Shown: positions 34,806-44,270, counted from the stretch's first letter. The stretch: 64,000 nt of DNA from Iamia sp. SCSIO 61187 (GCF_019443745.1 NZ_CP050948.1:1550001-1614000), one strand, 5' to 3'. Notes: a model not told the origin generated them from the letters alone. Program-made: numbers and translations.

Positions 34806-36209
34806 ATGGCCAGTGAGCAGCACGATCTCGTCATCATCGGTGGTGGTCCGGGTGGCTACGCCGCCGCCCTCTACGGCGCCGCCGCCGGGCTCGACGTGGC
34901 CATGATCGAGAACCGCCGCATCGGCGGCACCTGCCTCAACCGGGGGTGCATCCCGGCCAAGGAGCTGCTCCAGACCGCCGAGGTGGCTCGCACCGTGCGG
35001 GAGTCGGACCGCTTCGGGGTGAACGCCTCGGGCGACATCACCCTCGACTTCGGCACCTCGACCGACCGCATGTGGTCGGTCGTCGACCAGCTCGTGAACG
35101 GGCTGGGCAGCCTGCTCAAGAACCGCAAGGTCACCGTGTTCGACGGCACCGGCACCCTCGGCGCCGACTCGACCGTGACGGTCAAGGGGGCCGACGGCGA
35201 GGAGACCACGATCGACGCCGCCAACGTGATCCTGGCCTCGGGCTCGGTGCCCCGGACCATCCCCGGCTTCGACGTGAGCGACCGCATCCTCACCTCCGAC
35301 GAGGTCTTCCTGCTCGAGAAGCTCCCCGACCGGGTGGTCGTCGTCGGCGGCGGCGCCATCGGCTGCGAGTTCGCCTCGACCTTCGTCGACATGGGCAGCG
35401 AGGTCACCATCCTCGAGGCCCTGCCGGCGATCATGCCCGGCGTCGACTCCGACGTGGTCAAGGTCGTGAAGCGGGCGCTGGAGAAGCGGGGCATCACCAT
35501 CAAGACCGGGGTCAAGGTCACCGGCCAGACCGAGGTCGACGGCGGCGTCCGGGTCGAGCTCGAGGGCGGCGACAGCGTCGAGGCCGACACCGTCGTCGTG
35601 TCCGTCGGCCGGCGCCCACTATCGGACTCGCTGGGCCTCGACGGCACCGGCGTGGAGGTCGACGAGCGGGGCTTCGTCAAGGTCGACGAGTACTGCCGCA
35701 CCGGCGTCGACGGCGTGTTCGCCGTGGGCGACCTGATCGCCACCCCCGGCCTGGCCCACGTGGCCTACGCCGAGTCGATCCTCGTCATCAAGCAGATCAT
35801 GGGCGAGCCCTGCGTGCCGGTGGACTACGGCCGGGTGCCGTGGTGCATCTACAGCCACCCCGAGGTCGCCTTCGTGGGCCTCACCGAGGAGGCGGCCAAG
35901 GCCGCCGGCCACGACGTGGTCGTCTCCAAGCACCGGTGGGCCGGCAACGGCCGGGCCATGATCCTGGGCGAGACCGAGGGCCTGGTGAAGATCATCGCGG
36001 CCAAGAACGACGACGGCACCGGCGGCCAGGTCCTCGGTGTCCACATGGCCGGGCCGTGGGTCACCGAGCAGCTCGGCATGGGCTACCTCTCGGTCAACTG
36101 GGAGGCCACGATCGACGAGATCGCCCAGTTCATCCAGCCCCACCCGAGCCTGTCGGAGAACTTCGGCGAGACCGTGCTCACCCTCACCGGGCGCGGCCTG
36201 CACGGGTAG
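34806..36209 (+). CDS. lpdA: Dihydrolipoyl dehydrogenase (E3)
   Basis: A 467-residue flavoprotein that reoxidises the dihydrolipoyl group of E2 with NAD. FAD motif VIIGGGPGGYAAALYGAAAG; redox disulfide GGTCLNRGCIPAKEL; NAD motif VVVVGGGAIGCEFASTFVDMG; FAD motif GVFAVGDLIATPGLAHVAYAE (shown in two overlapping stretches); C-terminal interface His-Pro in FIQPHPSLSENFGE. All key residues are present. Followed by the E2 gene after 78 nt. Confidence 0.96.
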   Translation: MASEQHDLVIIGGGPGGYAAALYGAAAGLDVAMIENRRIGGTCLNRGCIPAKELLQTAEVARTVRESDRFGVNASGDITLDFGTSTDRMWSVVDQLVNGLGSLLKNRKVTVFDGTGTLGADSTVTVKGADGEETTIDAANVILASGSVPRTIPGFDVSDRILTSDEVFLLEKLPDRVVVVGGGAIGCEFASTFVDMGSEVTILEALPAIMPGVDSDVVKVVKRALEKRGITIKTGVKVTGQTEVDGGVRVELEGGDSVEADTVVVSVGRRPLSDSLGLDGTGVEVDERGFVKVDEYCRTGVDGVFAVGDLIATPGLAHVAYAESILVIKQIMGEPCVPVDYGRVPWCIYSHPEVAFVGLTEEAAKAAGHDVVVSKHRWAGNGRAMILGETEGLVKIIAAKNDDGTGGQVLGVHMAGPWVTEQLGMGYLSVNWEATIDEIAQFIQPHPSLSENFGETVLTLTGRGLHG

Positions 36210-36287
36210 AGGTTCCCCGGCCACGACCGGCCTGCGGAGCCGATACGGTCGAGCGAGGAACCGACCCGCACGAGGAGCCCCCCGCCC

Positions 36288-37799
36288 ATGGCCGAGATCC
36301 AGATGCCCCAGCTCGGGGAGACCGTCACCGAGGGCACCATCACGAAGTGGCTGAAGTCCGTCGGCGACGAGATCACCGAGGACGAGGCCATCGTCGAGGT
36401 CTCCACCGACAAGGTCGACTCCGAGATCCCCTCGCCGGTCAGCGGCACCATCACCGAGATCAAGGTCGAGGAGGGCGACACCGTCGACGTGGGCACCGTC
36501 CTCGCCGTCGTCGGTGACGGCGCCGCCCCCTCCGGCGGCGACGGTGGCGGGGCCGAGGCCCCCGCCGACCAGGCCGAGGCCGACGAGCCCGAGGCGGCCG
36601 AGGCCCAGGAGGCCCAGGCCGAGGAGGAGGCCGGCGACCCGACCGAGCCCGAGGCCCCCGCCCCGGCCGCCGAGGCCGGCGGCGACGCCGACGGGTCCGC
36701 CGCCACCGGTGCGTCCGGTGACGAGCAGCCCGCCGAGCCCGAGCCGGCCCCCGAGCCCGCCCCCGAGCCGGAGAAGGCCGCCGAGAGCGCACCGAGCAGC
36801 ACCGAGGGCATGGTGCTGTCGCCCGTCGTCCGCCGCCTGATCGCCGAGCACGACCTCGACCCGAGCTCGATCACCGGCACCGGCGCCGGTGGGCGCATCA
36901 CCCGCAACGACGTCCTCGCCGCCGTCGAGGGCCCCGACGGTGGTGCCGCCCAGGCCCCCGCCGCCCCGGCCGCCAAGGAGGCGCCCGCCCCCGCCGCCAA
37001 GGCCGCGCCGGCCGCCGTCCAGCCCGCCGCCCCGGCGGCCAAGGCGGCCCCGGCCCCGCAGCGGGTCACGCCGTCGACCCCGGGCGAGACCGACTCGTCG
37101 GTCCCGTTCAACAACATCCGCCGCCGCACCGGCGAGCACATGGTCCGGTCCAAGGCGACCTCGCCCCACGTGCTGACCGTGATGGAGGTCGACCTCGAGG
37201 GGGTCGAGAAGGTCCGCCGGGCCCACAAGGAGCGGTTCAAGGCCGAGGCCGGCATCAGCCTCACCTACCTGCCGTTCATCGCCCGGGCGCTCGTCGACGC
37301 CATCGACGAGTTTCCCCACATGAACGCCAGCGTGGGCGAGGGCGAGCTGGTGGTGCACCACCAGGTGAACCTGGGCATCGCCGTCGACCTCGACTACGAG
37401 GGCCTGATCGTGCCGGTCATCCACGGTTCCCAGGACCTGCGCCTGCCGGCCATCGCCCGCTCGATCGCCGACCTGGCGGGCAAGGCCCGCACCCGGAAGC
37501 TCTCCGCCGACGACATCAGCGGGGGCACCTTCACCATCACCAACGCCGGGGCGTCGGGCACGTTCGTGCAGATGCCGGTCATCAACCAGCCCCAGGTCGC
37601 CATCCTCTCCACCGAGGGTGTGACCCGCCGGCCGGTGGTGGTCACCGACAGCGCCGGCAACGAGGCCATCGCCATCCGCTCGATCGCCAACCTGTCGCTG
37701 ACCTGGGACCACCGGGCCTTCGACGGCGCCTACGCCGCCGCCTTCCTCCGCAAGGTCGTCGACATCCTCGAGCAGCGCGACTGGGAAGCAGAGCTGTAG
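36288..37799 (+). CDS. 2-oxoacid dehydrogenase E2 (dihydrolipoamide acyltransferase)
   Basis: A 503-residue E2. One lipoyl domain (1-77) carries the lipoyl Lys at 42 in VSTDKVDSE. A long Ala/Glu/Pro linker (about 80-175) follows, then the peripheral-subunit-binding domain (about 178-215, LSPVVRRLIAEHDLDPSSIT, GAGGRITRNDVLAAV), a second Ala/Pro linker, and the catalytic domain ending in TWDHRAFDGAYAAAFL with the active-site His and Asp (about 474-480). Acetyl versus succinyl specificity cannot be settled; with AceE present an acetyltransferase role is likely, and actinobacteria can share one E2. It overlaps the next gene by one base. Confidence 0.92.
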   Translation: MAEIQMPQLGETVTEGTITKWLKSVGDEITEDEAIVEVSTDKVDSEIPSPVSGTITEIKVEEGDTVDVGTVLAVVGDGAAPSGGDGGGAEAPADQAEADEPEAAEAQEAQAEEEAGDPTEPEAPAPAAEAGGDADGSAATGASGDEQPAEPEPAPEPAPEPEKAAESAPSSTEGMVLSPVVRRLIAEHDLDPSSITGTGAGGRITRNDVLAAVEGPDGGAAQAPAAPAAKEAPAPAAKAAPAAVQPAAPAAKAAPAPQRVTPSTPGETDSSVPFNNIRRRTGEHMVRSKATSPHVLTVMEVDLEGVEKVRRAHKERFKAEAGISLTYLPFIARALVDAIDEFPHMNASVGEGELVVHHQVNLGIAVDLDYEGLIVPVIHGSQDLRLPAIARSIADLAGKARTRKLSADDISGGTFTITNAGASGTFVQMPVINQPQVAILSTEGVTRRPVVVTDSAGNEAIAIRSIANLSLTWDHRAFDGAYAAAFLRKVVDILEQRDWEAEL

Positions 37800-39520
37800 T
37801 GGAGCGACCGCCTCTCCACATCAGGTGGCTGGGGCGGGTCCGCTACCGCGACGCGCTCGCCCTCCAGGACGGGCTCCACGCGACCCCGGGTCACGACCAC
37901 CTGCTCCTCGTCGAGCACCCCAAGGTGTTCACCCTCGGCGTGCGGGCCGACATGGCCCACGTGCTCGTCCCCCCGGCCGAGGTGGGGGCCGAGCTGGAGC
38001 GGGCCGACCGGGGGGGCGACGTCACCTACCACGGGCCCGGGCAGCTGGTCGGCTACCCGATCCTCACCGTGCCCGGCGCCCGGGGCGGCTCGAAGCCCGA
38101 CACCGTCGCCTTCGTGCGCTCGGTCGAGCAGCTGGTGATCGACACCCTGGCCGAGCTGGGCCTGCCCGCCGGCCGCCTGCCCGAGTACCCGGGGGTGTGG
38201 GTGGGGCTCGACACCCTGGAGCCCCGCAAGATCGCCGCCATCGGCGTCCGCCTCACCCGGGGCCGCTCGAAGCACGGCTTCGCCCTCAACGTCGATCCCG
38301 ACATGGAGATGTTCCGGGGCATCGTGCCGTGCGGCATCGCCGATCGGCCCGTGACCTCGCTGCGGGCCGAGGGCGTCGACGCCACCATGCACGAGGTGGC
38401 CGACGTGGTGGCCCGCCTGGCCGCCGAGCGGTGGGGGAGCGGCGGGGTCGACCGGGCCGACGTGGTCTGGCGGGAGCGGGCCGACGACCTCGCTCCGTTC
38501 TCCCGCGGCGAGGGCCCGGGCGAACGCGTGCCTGAGGGCCACGAAGTGGCGGCGGCCGAGGGCACCTCGGTGCGGCTGCTCGGGCGGCTCGCCGAGGCCG
38601 GTGTGGGCCAGGGCGTGGCCATCGCCGAGCGCAAGCCCGAGTGGATGAAGGCCCGGGTCAAGATCACCGACGACTACGTCCGGCTCAAGCGCACGCTCCG
38701 CGACCTCGACCTGGTCACGGTGTGCGAGGAGGCGGGCTGCCCCAACATCTTCGAGTGCTGGGCCGACGGCACGGCCACGTTCATGATCAACGGCGAGCGC
38801 TGCACCCGGGCCTGCGGGTTCTGCCTGGTCGACACCCGCCACCCCCAGCCCCTCGACCCCGGCGAGCCGGCCCGGGTGGCCGAGGCGGTCGAGCGCATGG
38901 GCCTGGCCCACGCCGTCGTCACCGCCGTCGCCCGCGACGACCTGGCCGACGGTGGGGCCGAGGCCTTCGCCGCCACCATCCGGGCCATCCGCACCCGCCG
39001 GCCGGGCACGGCGGTCGAGGTCCTGATCCCCGACTGCAAGGGCGACCCCGACGCCCTGGGCATCATCTTCGACGCCCGCCCCGACGTGCTGAACCACAAC
39101 CTGGAGACGGTGGCCCGCCTCCAGCGGGCGGTGCGCCCGTCGGCGTCGTACGCCCGCAGCCTCTCGGTCCTGGCCCGGGCCAAGGCCGACGGCCTGACCA
39201 CCAAGTCGAGCCTGATCGTGGGCCTGGGCGAGACGATCGACGAGCTGGTCGAGTCCCTGGCCGACCTGGCCGCCATCGGCACCGACATCGTCACCATCGG
39301 CCAGTACCTGCGGCCCACCACGCACCACCTGCCGGTGGCCCGCTGGTGGACCCCCGCCGAGCTCGACGAGGTCGCCGCCCGGGGCGAGGCCATGGGCATC
39401 GGCCACGTCGAGGCCAGCCCCCTCACCCGCAGCAGCTACCACGCCCGCGACGCGCTCGAGCACTCGCGCACCGGCCGGGCGACCGGGTCCCTCCCCGAGA
39501 CCCCGGTCGCCCTGGGCTGA
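37799..39520 (+). CDS. LipB-LipA fusion: octanoyltransferase plus lipoyl synthase
   Basis: One uninterrupted 573-residue ORF. Residues 1-225 are LipB: RGGDVTYHGPGQLVGYPIL, catalytic Lys144 in EPRKIAAIGV and Cys178 in GIVPCGIADRPVTSL. Residues about 278-573 are LipA: the auxiliary cluster Cys309, 314 and 320 in TVCEEAGCPNIFEC, the radical-SAM Cys335, 339 and 342 in CTRACGFC, and the C-terminal RSSYHA. LipB moves octanoate from acyl carrier protein to E2; LipA inserts two sulfurs. The linker (about 228-277) is charged and contains in-frame GTGs that could also start a separate LipA. It overlaps the E2 stop by 1 nt (TAGTG), so E3-E2-LipBA form one unit. Confidence 0.93.
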   Translation: MERPPLHIRWLGRVRYRDALALQDGLHATPGHDHLLLVEHPKVFTLGVRADMAHVLVPPAEVGAELERADRGGDVTYHGPGQLVGYPILTVPGARGGSKPDTVAFVRSVEQLVIDTLAELGLPAGRLPEYPGVWVGLDTLEPRKIAAIGVRLTRGRSKHGFALNVDPDMEMFRGIVPCGIADRPVTSLRAEGVDATMHEVADVVARLAAERWGSGGVDRADVVWRERADDLAPFSRGEGPGERVPEGHEVAAAEGTSVRLLGRLAEAGVGQGVAIAERKPEWMKARVKITDDYVRLKRTLRDLDLVTVCEEAGCPNIFECWADGTATFMINGERCTRACGFCLVDTRHPQPLDPGEPARVAEAVERMGLAHAVVTAVARDDLADGGAEAFAATIRAIRTRRPGTAVEVLIPDCKGDPDALGIIFDARPDVLNHNLETVARLQRAVRPSASYARSLSVLARAKADGLTTKSSLIVGLGETIDELVESLADLAAIGTDIVTIGQYLRPTTHHLPVARWWTPAELDEVAARGEAMGIGHVEASPLTRSSYHARDALEHSRTGRATGSLPETPVALG

Positions 39521-39533
39521 GGGCGCTCAGCCC
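39514..39533. terminator. Bidirectional hairpin overlapping both stop codons
   Basis: GGGCTGAG - GGCG - CTCAGCCC, an 8-bp perfect stem that contains the stop of the LipB-LipA gene in one arm and the stop of the convergent lyase-like gene in the other. Confidence 0.6.
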
Positions 39534-40641
39534 GCCGCGCCGGCCATCTGCGACCCTGCCGCCCGGGAGCCGGGTGCGTGGGTCCAGTCGGTCCAGCCCA
39601 TGTTCTTGCCGGTCGAGGTGGCCGGGGACGTGGCGAAGCTGGTGCCCCGGATGCTGTTCATGAGCCACGGCTGCCAGGTGTCGTCGCCCTCGGCCGGGTT
39701 GGCGTTGGGGCCCGAGAGCCACCGGAAGGCGCGCAGCAGGGCGTCGTCGCCGGCGGTGAAGGGGACCTCGCCGGCCCGGTCGAGGAGGACGGCGGTGACC
39801 ATGGCGCCCTGGAGGGCCTCCCACGGGTAGCTGCCCTGCGGGGCGGGCCAGGTGAGCTCGGCGGTGCGCCGCTGGTCCTCGGGGATGATGCCGTCGGCCG
39901 AGCGTCCGGCGAGGACGACGTCGCGGCGGTTGATGCCGGCCTGGTCGTCGGCGTCGCCGTGCCAGGTCGTCGAGCTGTACACCAGCTGGTTGGGGACGTC
40001 CTCGCCCAGGTAGGCGCGGTGGGCGTTGGCCACGGTGGTCAGCTGGGTGCGGTCGTCGATGTAGATGTCGATGGCCACGAGGGCGGCCCGGGCCATGGTC
40101 CCCCAGTTGCCCGGCGAGCGCAGGGCCGTGCCGACGAGGCTGTTGCCGCCGGAGTGCCCCTGCAGGGGCTTGGTCCGCACCTCGGAGAGGAACCGGCGGA
40201 AGCGGGCGTCGTCCGTGCTGGGGAGGCCGACGAGGTCGGCGGCGATGACGTAGGAGGGGATGTTGCGGCTCATCTCCAGGACCCGGGCGAAGCGGGTCGT
40301 CGTCGCCACCTCGTTCAGGGCGGTGCGGACCCGGGCGGTCAGGCGGGCGTCGCCGGTCCGGACGGCGACGAGGGCACCGGCCAGGACCGAGGTGTCGTGG
40401 CGGCTGTTGTTGTCCACAGTTCGACCTGGCCCCAGTCGGCGTGGGCGGTGGCGCGCACCCTGTCCCACGCCGCCCCGGACATCGGCAGCGCCATCACCTC
40501 GGAGGGGTCGAGCCACATCCCGGAGCGGGTGGTGGGGGTGGCGGGGGCGGGCGGGGGCGTGGGGGCGGGGATGCAGGCGGCCGTGGTCGCGGCTAGGGCC
40601 AGCATGATCGCCGCGACGAAGGAGGAGCGAAGTCGTCTCAT
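39527..40641 (-). pseudogene. Alginate-lyase-like lipoprotein with frameshift
   Basis: Two overlapping reading frames make one protein of about 371 residues. The N-terminal frame (from ATG 40641) gives a signal and lipobox (MLALAATTAAC), then RSGMWLDPSEVMALPMSGAA and WDRVRATAHADWGQVEL. From about 40420 the homologous reading continues in another frame: VDNNSRHDTSVLAGALVAVR, SRNIPSYVIAADLVGL, SPGNWGTMARAALVAIDIY and YPWEALQGAMVTAVLL. The helical pattern with NSRHD and NWG resembles alginate-lyase-type polysaccharide lyases. A one-base loss or two-base gain near 40405-40425 would explain it. Mutation, sequencing error and programmed frameshift cannot be separated here. Confidence 0.65.
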
Positions 40642-40889
40642 GACGCTCTGTCGCCATCCTGCTACGGAGAGTAAGAGCATGGGGCCAGAGTGGGCCGTCT
40701 GGGGGAGGCGGCCTCACCCCCGGCCGACGGCGAGGACAGGGAGCTGCTCATCGGCCCAGCGGGCAGGTCGGGTGACGGCCGACACCCCCGACCCCCGGGG
40801 CGTGTCATCGCAGGTCAGTGTGGTCGGCCAGGATGCTCCCGTGATCCGGTCGTCCGTGGCGAAGCGCTCCCGAGCGACGGGGGAGGGCC

Positions 40890-41837
40890 GTGGCTCCCGC
40901 TGAGGTCGTGGCCACCGCCCCCGTGCGGGTGGCCGACGTCGGCGGCTGGACCGACACCTGGTTCGCCGGCGGCGGGGCGGTGTGCAACGTGGCCGTCGGC
41001 CCCGGCGCCCGGGTCGAGGTCCGGCGGCGTGACGATGCCGAGGTGCGGCTCGTGCACCCGCAGGTCGGCGACGGTGCCCTGCTGCGCCACGCCGTGGCGG
41101 CCTGGGGCGGCGAGGGGGTGGACGTCCACGTCAGCGCGGCCGTGCCGCCAGGGTCGTCCCTGGGCACCTCAGCGGCGGTGCTGGTCGCACTGGTGGCGGC
41201 GCTGGCCGCCATCGACGGCGAGACGCTCGCGCCCGACGAGGCGGCGCGGAGGGCCCACGAGGTCGAGACGCAGGCCGCCGGGCGGGAGAGCGGGGTCCAG
41301 GACCACGTTGCCGCCGCCCACGGGGGCGTGTCGTGGATCGAGGTGGGCCCGTTCCCGCAGTGGCGGCGGTCGGCGGTCGCGGCCCCCGCCGGGCTGGCCG
41401 AGCGCCTGGTCACCGTCCACCTCGGCGGCGCCCACGACAGCTCGGCCCGCCACCGGGTGGTCATCGCCCGGGCCGAGGCCGGCGACGGCCACGTCCACCG
41501 GGTCCTCGCCGACCTGACGGCCCTGGCCGGCAACGCCCGCGACGCCCTGACCGCCGGGGACCTCGACGCCTGGGGCGCAGTCCTCACCGAGGCCACCGAG
41601 GCCCAGGCCCGCCTCCACCCCGACCTGGTCAGCGCCGACGCCCGAGCTGTCGGCGCCGCCGCCCTGGCCCACGGAGCGGCCGGCTGGAAGGTCAACGGCG
41701 CCGGCGGCACCGGCGGCAGCGTGACGATCGTCGGACCGGGTGACGGCAGAGCTCGTGAACGGCTGGTCGCTGCGCTGCCCTTGGGCCCGACCGTGCTCCC
41801 GCTCGCTCCCGCCGTGGGTCTCGCAGTGCGGGTCTAG
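40890..41837 (+). CDS. GHMP-family sugar kinase
   Basis: A 315-residue GHMP kinase. The N-terminal APVRVADVGGWTDTWFAGGG is the substrate-binding motif of sugar-1-kinases such as heptose-7-phosphate or fucose kinases. The ATP loop PPGSSLGTSAAVLVAL lies at about 86-101, and the C-terminal GAGGTGGSVTIVG is motif 3. It is likely to phosphorylate a sugar that feeds nucleotide-sugar synthesis. GTG start with GGGAGGG just before. It stands beside the polysaccharide locus, convergent with the BY-kinase gene. The 248-nt gap on its left shows no other gene. Confidence 0.82.
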   Translation: MAPAEVVATAPVRVADVGGWTDTWFAGGGAVCNVAVGPGARVEVRRRDDAEVRLVHPQVGDGALLRHAVAAWGGEGVDVHVSAAVPPGSSLGTSAAVLVALVAALAAIDGETLAPDEAARRAHEVETQAAGRESGVQDHVAAAHGGVSWIEVGPFPQWRRSAVAAPAGLAERLVTVHLGGAHDSSARHRVVIARAEAGDGHVHRVLADLTALAGNARDALTAGDLDAWGAVLTEATEAQARLHPDLVSADARAVGAAALAHGAAGWKVNGAGGTGGSVTIVGPGDGRARERLVAALPLGPTVLPLAPAVGLAVRV

Positions 41838-41847
41838 GGAGCGGCGA

Positions 41848-43617
41848 TCAGCTGCGGTAGACGTCCTCTTCGCTCGAGGGGAGCGGTGCGGCGGCGACCT
41901 CGGCGGCGGAGGCATGCGATCGGACCCCGCGACGGCGACTGAACAGGCCCCGTCCGGCCGAGTGGTCGGGGCTGCCGTTGGCCTGGCCGTAGTAGCCGTA
42001 CCCGTAGGCGTAGGCGTAGGCGTCCTCGGCCTCGAGGCCGTTGAGGACCACCCCCACGAGGGGGGCGTCGACCTGGTCGAGCAGCTCGAGGGAGCGGCGG
42101 AGGTTGCGCTTGGTCGTGCTGCCGACGGTGGTGACGAGGACGGTGGCGTCGACGGTCCGGGCGATGATCACCGAGTCGGCCACGGGCAGCAGCGGCGGGG
42201 AGTCGATCAGCACGTAGTCGGCGTGGTCGGCGAGCGAGCCGAGCAGGGCCTGGGCGCTGCGGGTGGACAGCAGCTCGGAGGGGTTGGGCGGCGGCGGGCC
42301 CGACGCCAGGACCGCGAGGCGGGGCACCTCGGGCACGGGCTGGATGGCGTGCTCGAAGTCCCGCTCACCGAGGATGATCGAGGTCAGCCCGACGTGGTTG
42401 TCTAGCCCGAAGAACTGGTGCAGCCGGGGCCGGCGCAGGTCGCAGTCGACCACGATGACGCGGTGGCCCGCCCGGGCGAGGGCCACGCCGAGGTTGGCCA
42501 GGGTGGTGGTCTTGCCCTCCGACGCCGAGGCGCTGGTGACCTGGATCAGCCGGAGCGGCCGGTCCACGCCGATGAACTGGAGAGACGTGCGCAGTGCCCG
42601 GTAAGCCTCGGCGACAGACGACTTCGGCGCCGACATCGAGACCAGCTGCGTCTCGCTCCGGTTCCGCCAGGTCTCGACCTTGGGGATCAGGCCGAGGACG
42701 TCGGTCCCACCGGTGGTGGCGTCGACGTCGTCCTTGGAGCGGATCCGGTCGTCGAGGTACTCCCGGAGGAAGGCCAGGCCGGCGCCGAGGAGCAGACCGA
42801 GCACGAGGGCGACTGCTGCGTTGCGGAAGGGGTCGGGGGCGAAGGGCGAACCGGGCACGGTGGCCTCGGAGACGACCTCGCCACCGCCGGTGCGGGCGGC
42901 GTTGAGCGAGAGCTGGAGCTGGCCCAGCTGCTCGGCGTAGCCCGCCCGCTGGGTCTGCAGCGAGAGCCGGGCGGCGTCGCGCTCGGCGATGGCCTGGTCC
43001 CGCTGGCGGGTGAGGGCGTCGACGTCGACGAACGCCGGGTCGGCGGTCGCGATCTGGGCGTCGAGCTCCTCGACCACGGCGTCGGCCTCGTCGAGCTGTG
43101 TGTCGAGGGAGCTGACCTGCTCGGTCAGGATGGCGATCGCCTCCTCGAGCGTGCTCACGTTGGCGTTGCGCCGCAGGTCGATAAAGGTGCTGGCGAAGAC
43201 GTTCACCTCTTCGGCCGCCCGCTCGGGCTCGGTGTCGGTGGCGCTGAGGCTGACGACCGCCGTCTCGCCCTTCTGCGAGATAGACACCGACGGGACGTAG
43301 CCGAGCTCGTCGCGCACGGCGTCGCGGACCGAGCGGGACCGCATGACCTCGATCTCGGTGAGCACCCGGCTCTGCAGCGTCTGGCTGTTGGCCGCCTGGT
43401 TCTCCGATCCGCTGAGCAGGTCCTCGGCGTTCTCGCCCTGGAGCAGGACCTCCGCCGTCGCCCGGTAGGTGGGCGTCTGGAGGAACGAGTACACCAGGGC
43501 GAGGACCACGACGATGAGCGTCGTGAGCGCGATGGTGAGTCGCCGGCGGTTGAGGACGGCCAGGTAGTCGCGGAGCTCGAGCTCGTCGGGCTCACGCGGG
43601 TCGATCATCGGTTGCAT
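41848..43617 (-). CDS. Polysaccharide co-polymerase/tyrosine autokinase (Wzz-BY-kinase)
   Basis: A 589-residue membrane protein combining a Wzz chain-length domain with a BY-kinase. TM1 (about 27-47), an extracytoplasmic coiled-coil region (about 140-235) and TM2 (about 265-285) precede the kinase. Walker A TSASASEGKTTTLANLG is near 360-376, Walker A' VIVVDCDLRRPRL near 386-398, and Walker B YVLIDSPP follows. The C-terminus has a Tyr cluster (AYAYAYGYGYYGQ, about 532-545) that is the usual autophosphorylation site. It controls polymer length and export in Wzx/Wzy-type systems. Confidence 0.93.
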   Translation of the reverse strand: MQPMIDPREPDELELRDYLAVLNRRRLTIALTTLIVVVLALVYSFLQTPTYRATAEVLLQGENAEDLLSGSENQAANSQTLQSRVLTEIEVMRSRSVRDAVRDELGYVPSVSISQKGETAVVSLSATDTEPERAAEEVNVFASTFIDLRRNANVSTLEEAIAILTEQVSSLDTQLDEADAVVEELDAQIATADPAFVDVDALTRQRDQAIAERDAARLSLQTQRAGYAEQLGQLQLSLNAARTGGGEVVSEATVPGSPFAPDPFRNAAVALVLGLLLGAGLAFLREYLDDRIRSKDDVDATTGGTDVLGLIPKVETWRNRSETQLVSMSAPKSSVAEAYRALRTSLQFIGVDRPLRLIQVTSASASEGKTTTLANLGVALARAGHRVIVVDCDLRRPRLHQFFGLDNHVGLTSIILGERDFEHAIQPVPEVPRLAVLASGPPPPNPSELLSTRSAQALLGSLADHADYVLIDSPPLLPVADSVIIARTVDATVLVTTVGSTTKRNLRRSLELLDQVDAPLVGVVLNGLEAEDAYAYAYGYGYYGQANGSPDHSAGRGLFSRRRGVRSHASAAEVAAAPLPSSEEDVYRS

Positions 43618-43698
43618 GGTAGAGGGCAGGTCCTTGCGGTCATGGGTCGGCGGCGCGCTGTCGAGCGGCCGAGCTCGGTGAGAGGTCCCCCCGAACGC

Positions 43699-43735
43699 GA
43701 GTCGACCCGGTGCCGGGAGGGCACCGGGTCGACTC
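43699..43735 (-). terminator. 16-bp hairpin after LARTG protein gene
   Basis: The left arm at 43699-43714 and right arm at 43720-43735 are perfectly complementary over 16 bp with a 5-nt loop. It lies 16 nt downstream of the surface-protein stop and before the BY-kinase gene, separating the two transcripts. Confidence 0.7.
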
Positions 43736-43751
43736 AGCGGGTTCTGGGTGT

Positions 43752-44270
43752 TCAGGCGGTGGCGGTGCGCCGCTTGGTGGCGAGCAGGGTGGCCGCTGCG
43801 CCGGCGACGAGTAGGCCGCCACCGACCTTCAGGAGGCCGTCGATGCCGGTGCCGGTGCGGGCCAGGGCATCATCGCCGGTGGAGCCGGGCCCCATGGCGC
43901 CGGGGCCGCCAGGCCCGGGAGTGACGCCTGCAGCCGAGACCGTGATCTCGATCGAGAGCACGGTCTCGCCACAGATCGCCTCGAGCGTGTAGGTGCCCGG
44001 GTCGGTATCGGAGGGGATGGTCACGGCGCCGCCGAAGGTGCCGTCGTCGGCAACGGGCAGGCTGCCGATCTGCTCGCCCTCGAGGAGGACGGGCACGCTG
44101 TCGGTGTCGAAGCAGTTGTCACCGGTGATGTTCACGACGCCACCGGCGAGGACGCTGGTGGAGTCGATGACGGCCGTCGGGGCGTCGGGGTACTGCGCCG
44201 AGGCGGGCCCGGCGAAGAAGGCCAAGACACCGACCACGAGGGTGGTGAGGAGCAGAAGCTTCTTGGTCAT
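43752..44270 (-). CDS. Secreted surface protein with LPXTG-like LARTG sorting signal
   Basis: A 172-residue protein. The signal peptide KKLLLLTTLVVGVLAFFAGP is cleaved after ASA (residue 25). The mature domain (about 26-120) is beta-rich with two conserved-looking Cys (NCFDTDSV and AICGET) and may be an Ig-like fold. A Gly/Pro-rich linker leads to LARTG (about 134-139), a hydrophobic helix (LLKVGGGLLVAGAAATLLA) and a basic tail (TKRRT), the three-part signal of sortase substrates. No sortase gene is in the window. Placed between DUF4012 and BY-kinase, so it may be part of the envelope or polymer layer. Confidence 0.8.
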   Translation of the reverse strand: MTKKLLLLTTLVVGVLAFFAGPASAQYPDAPTAVIDSTSVLAGGVVNITGDNCFDTDSVPVLLEGEQIGSLPVADDGTFGGAVTIPSDTDPGTYTLEAICGETVLSIEITVSAAGVTPGPGGPGAMGPGSTGDDALARTGTGIDGLLKVGGGLLVAGAAATLLATKRRTATA

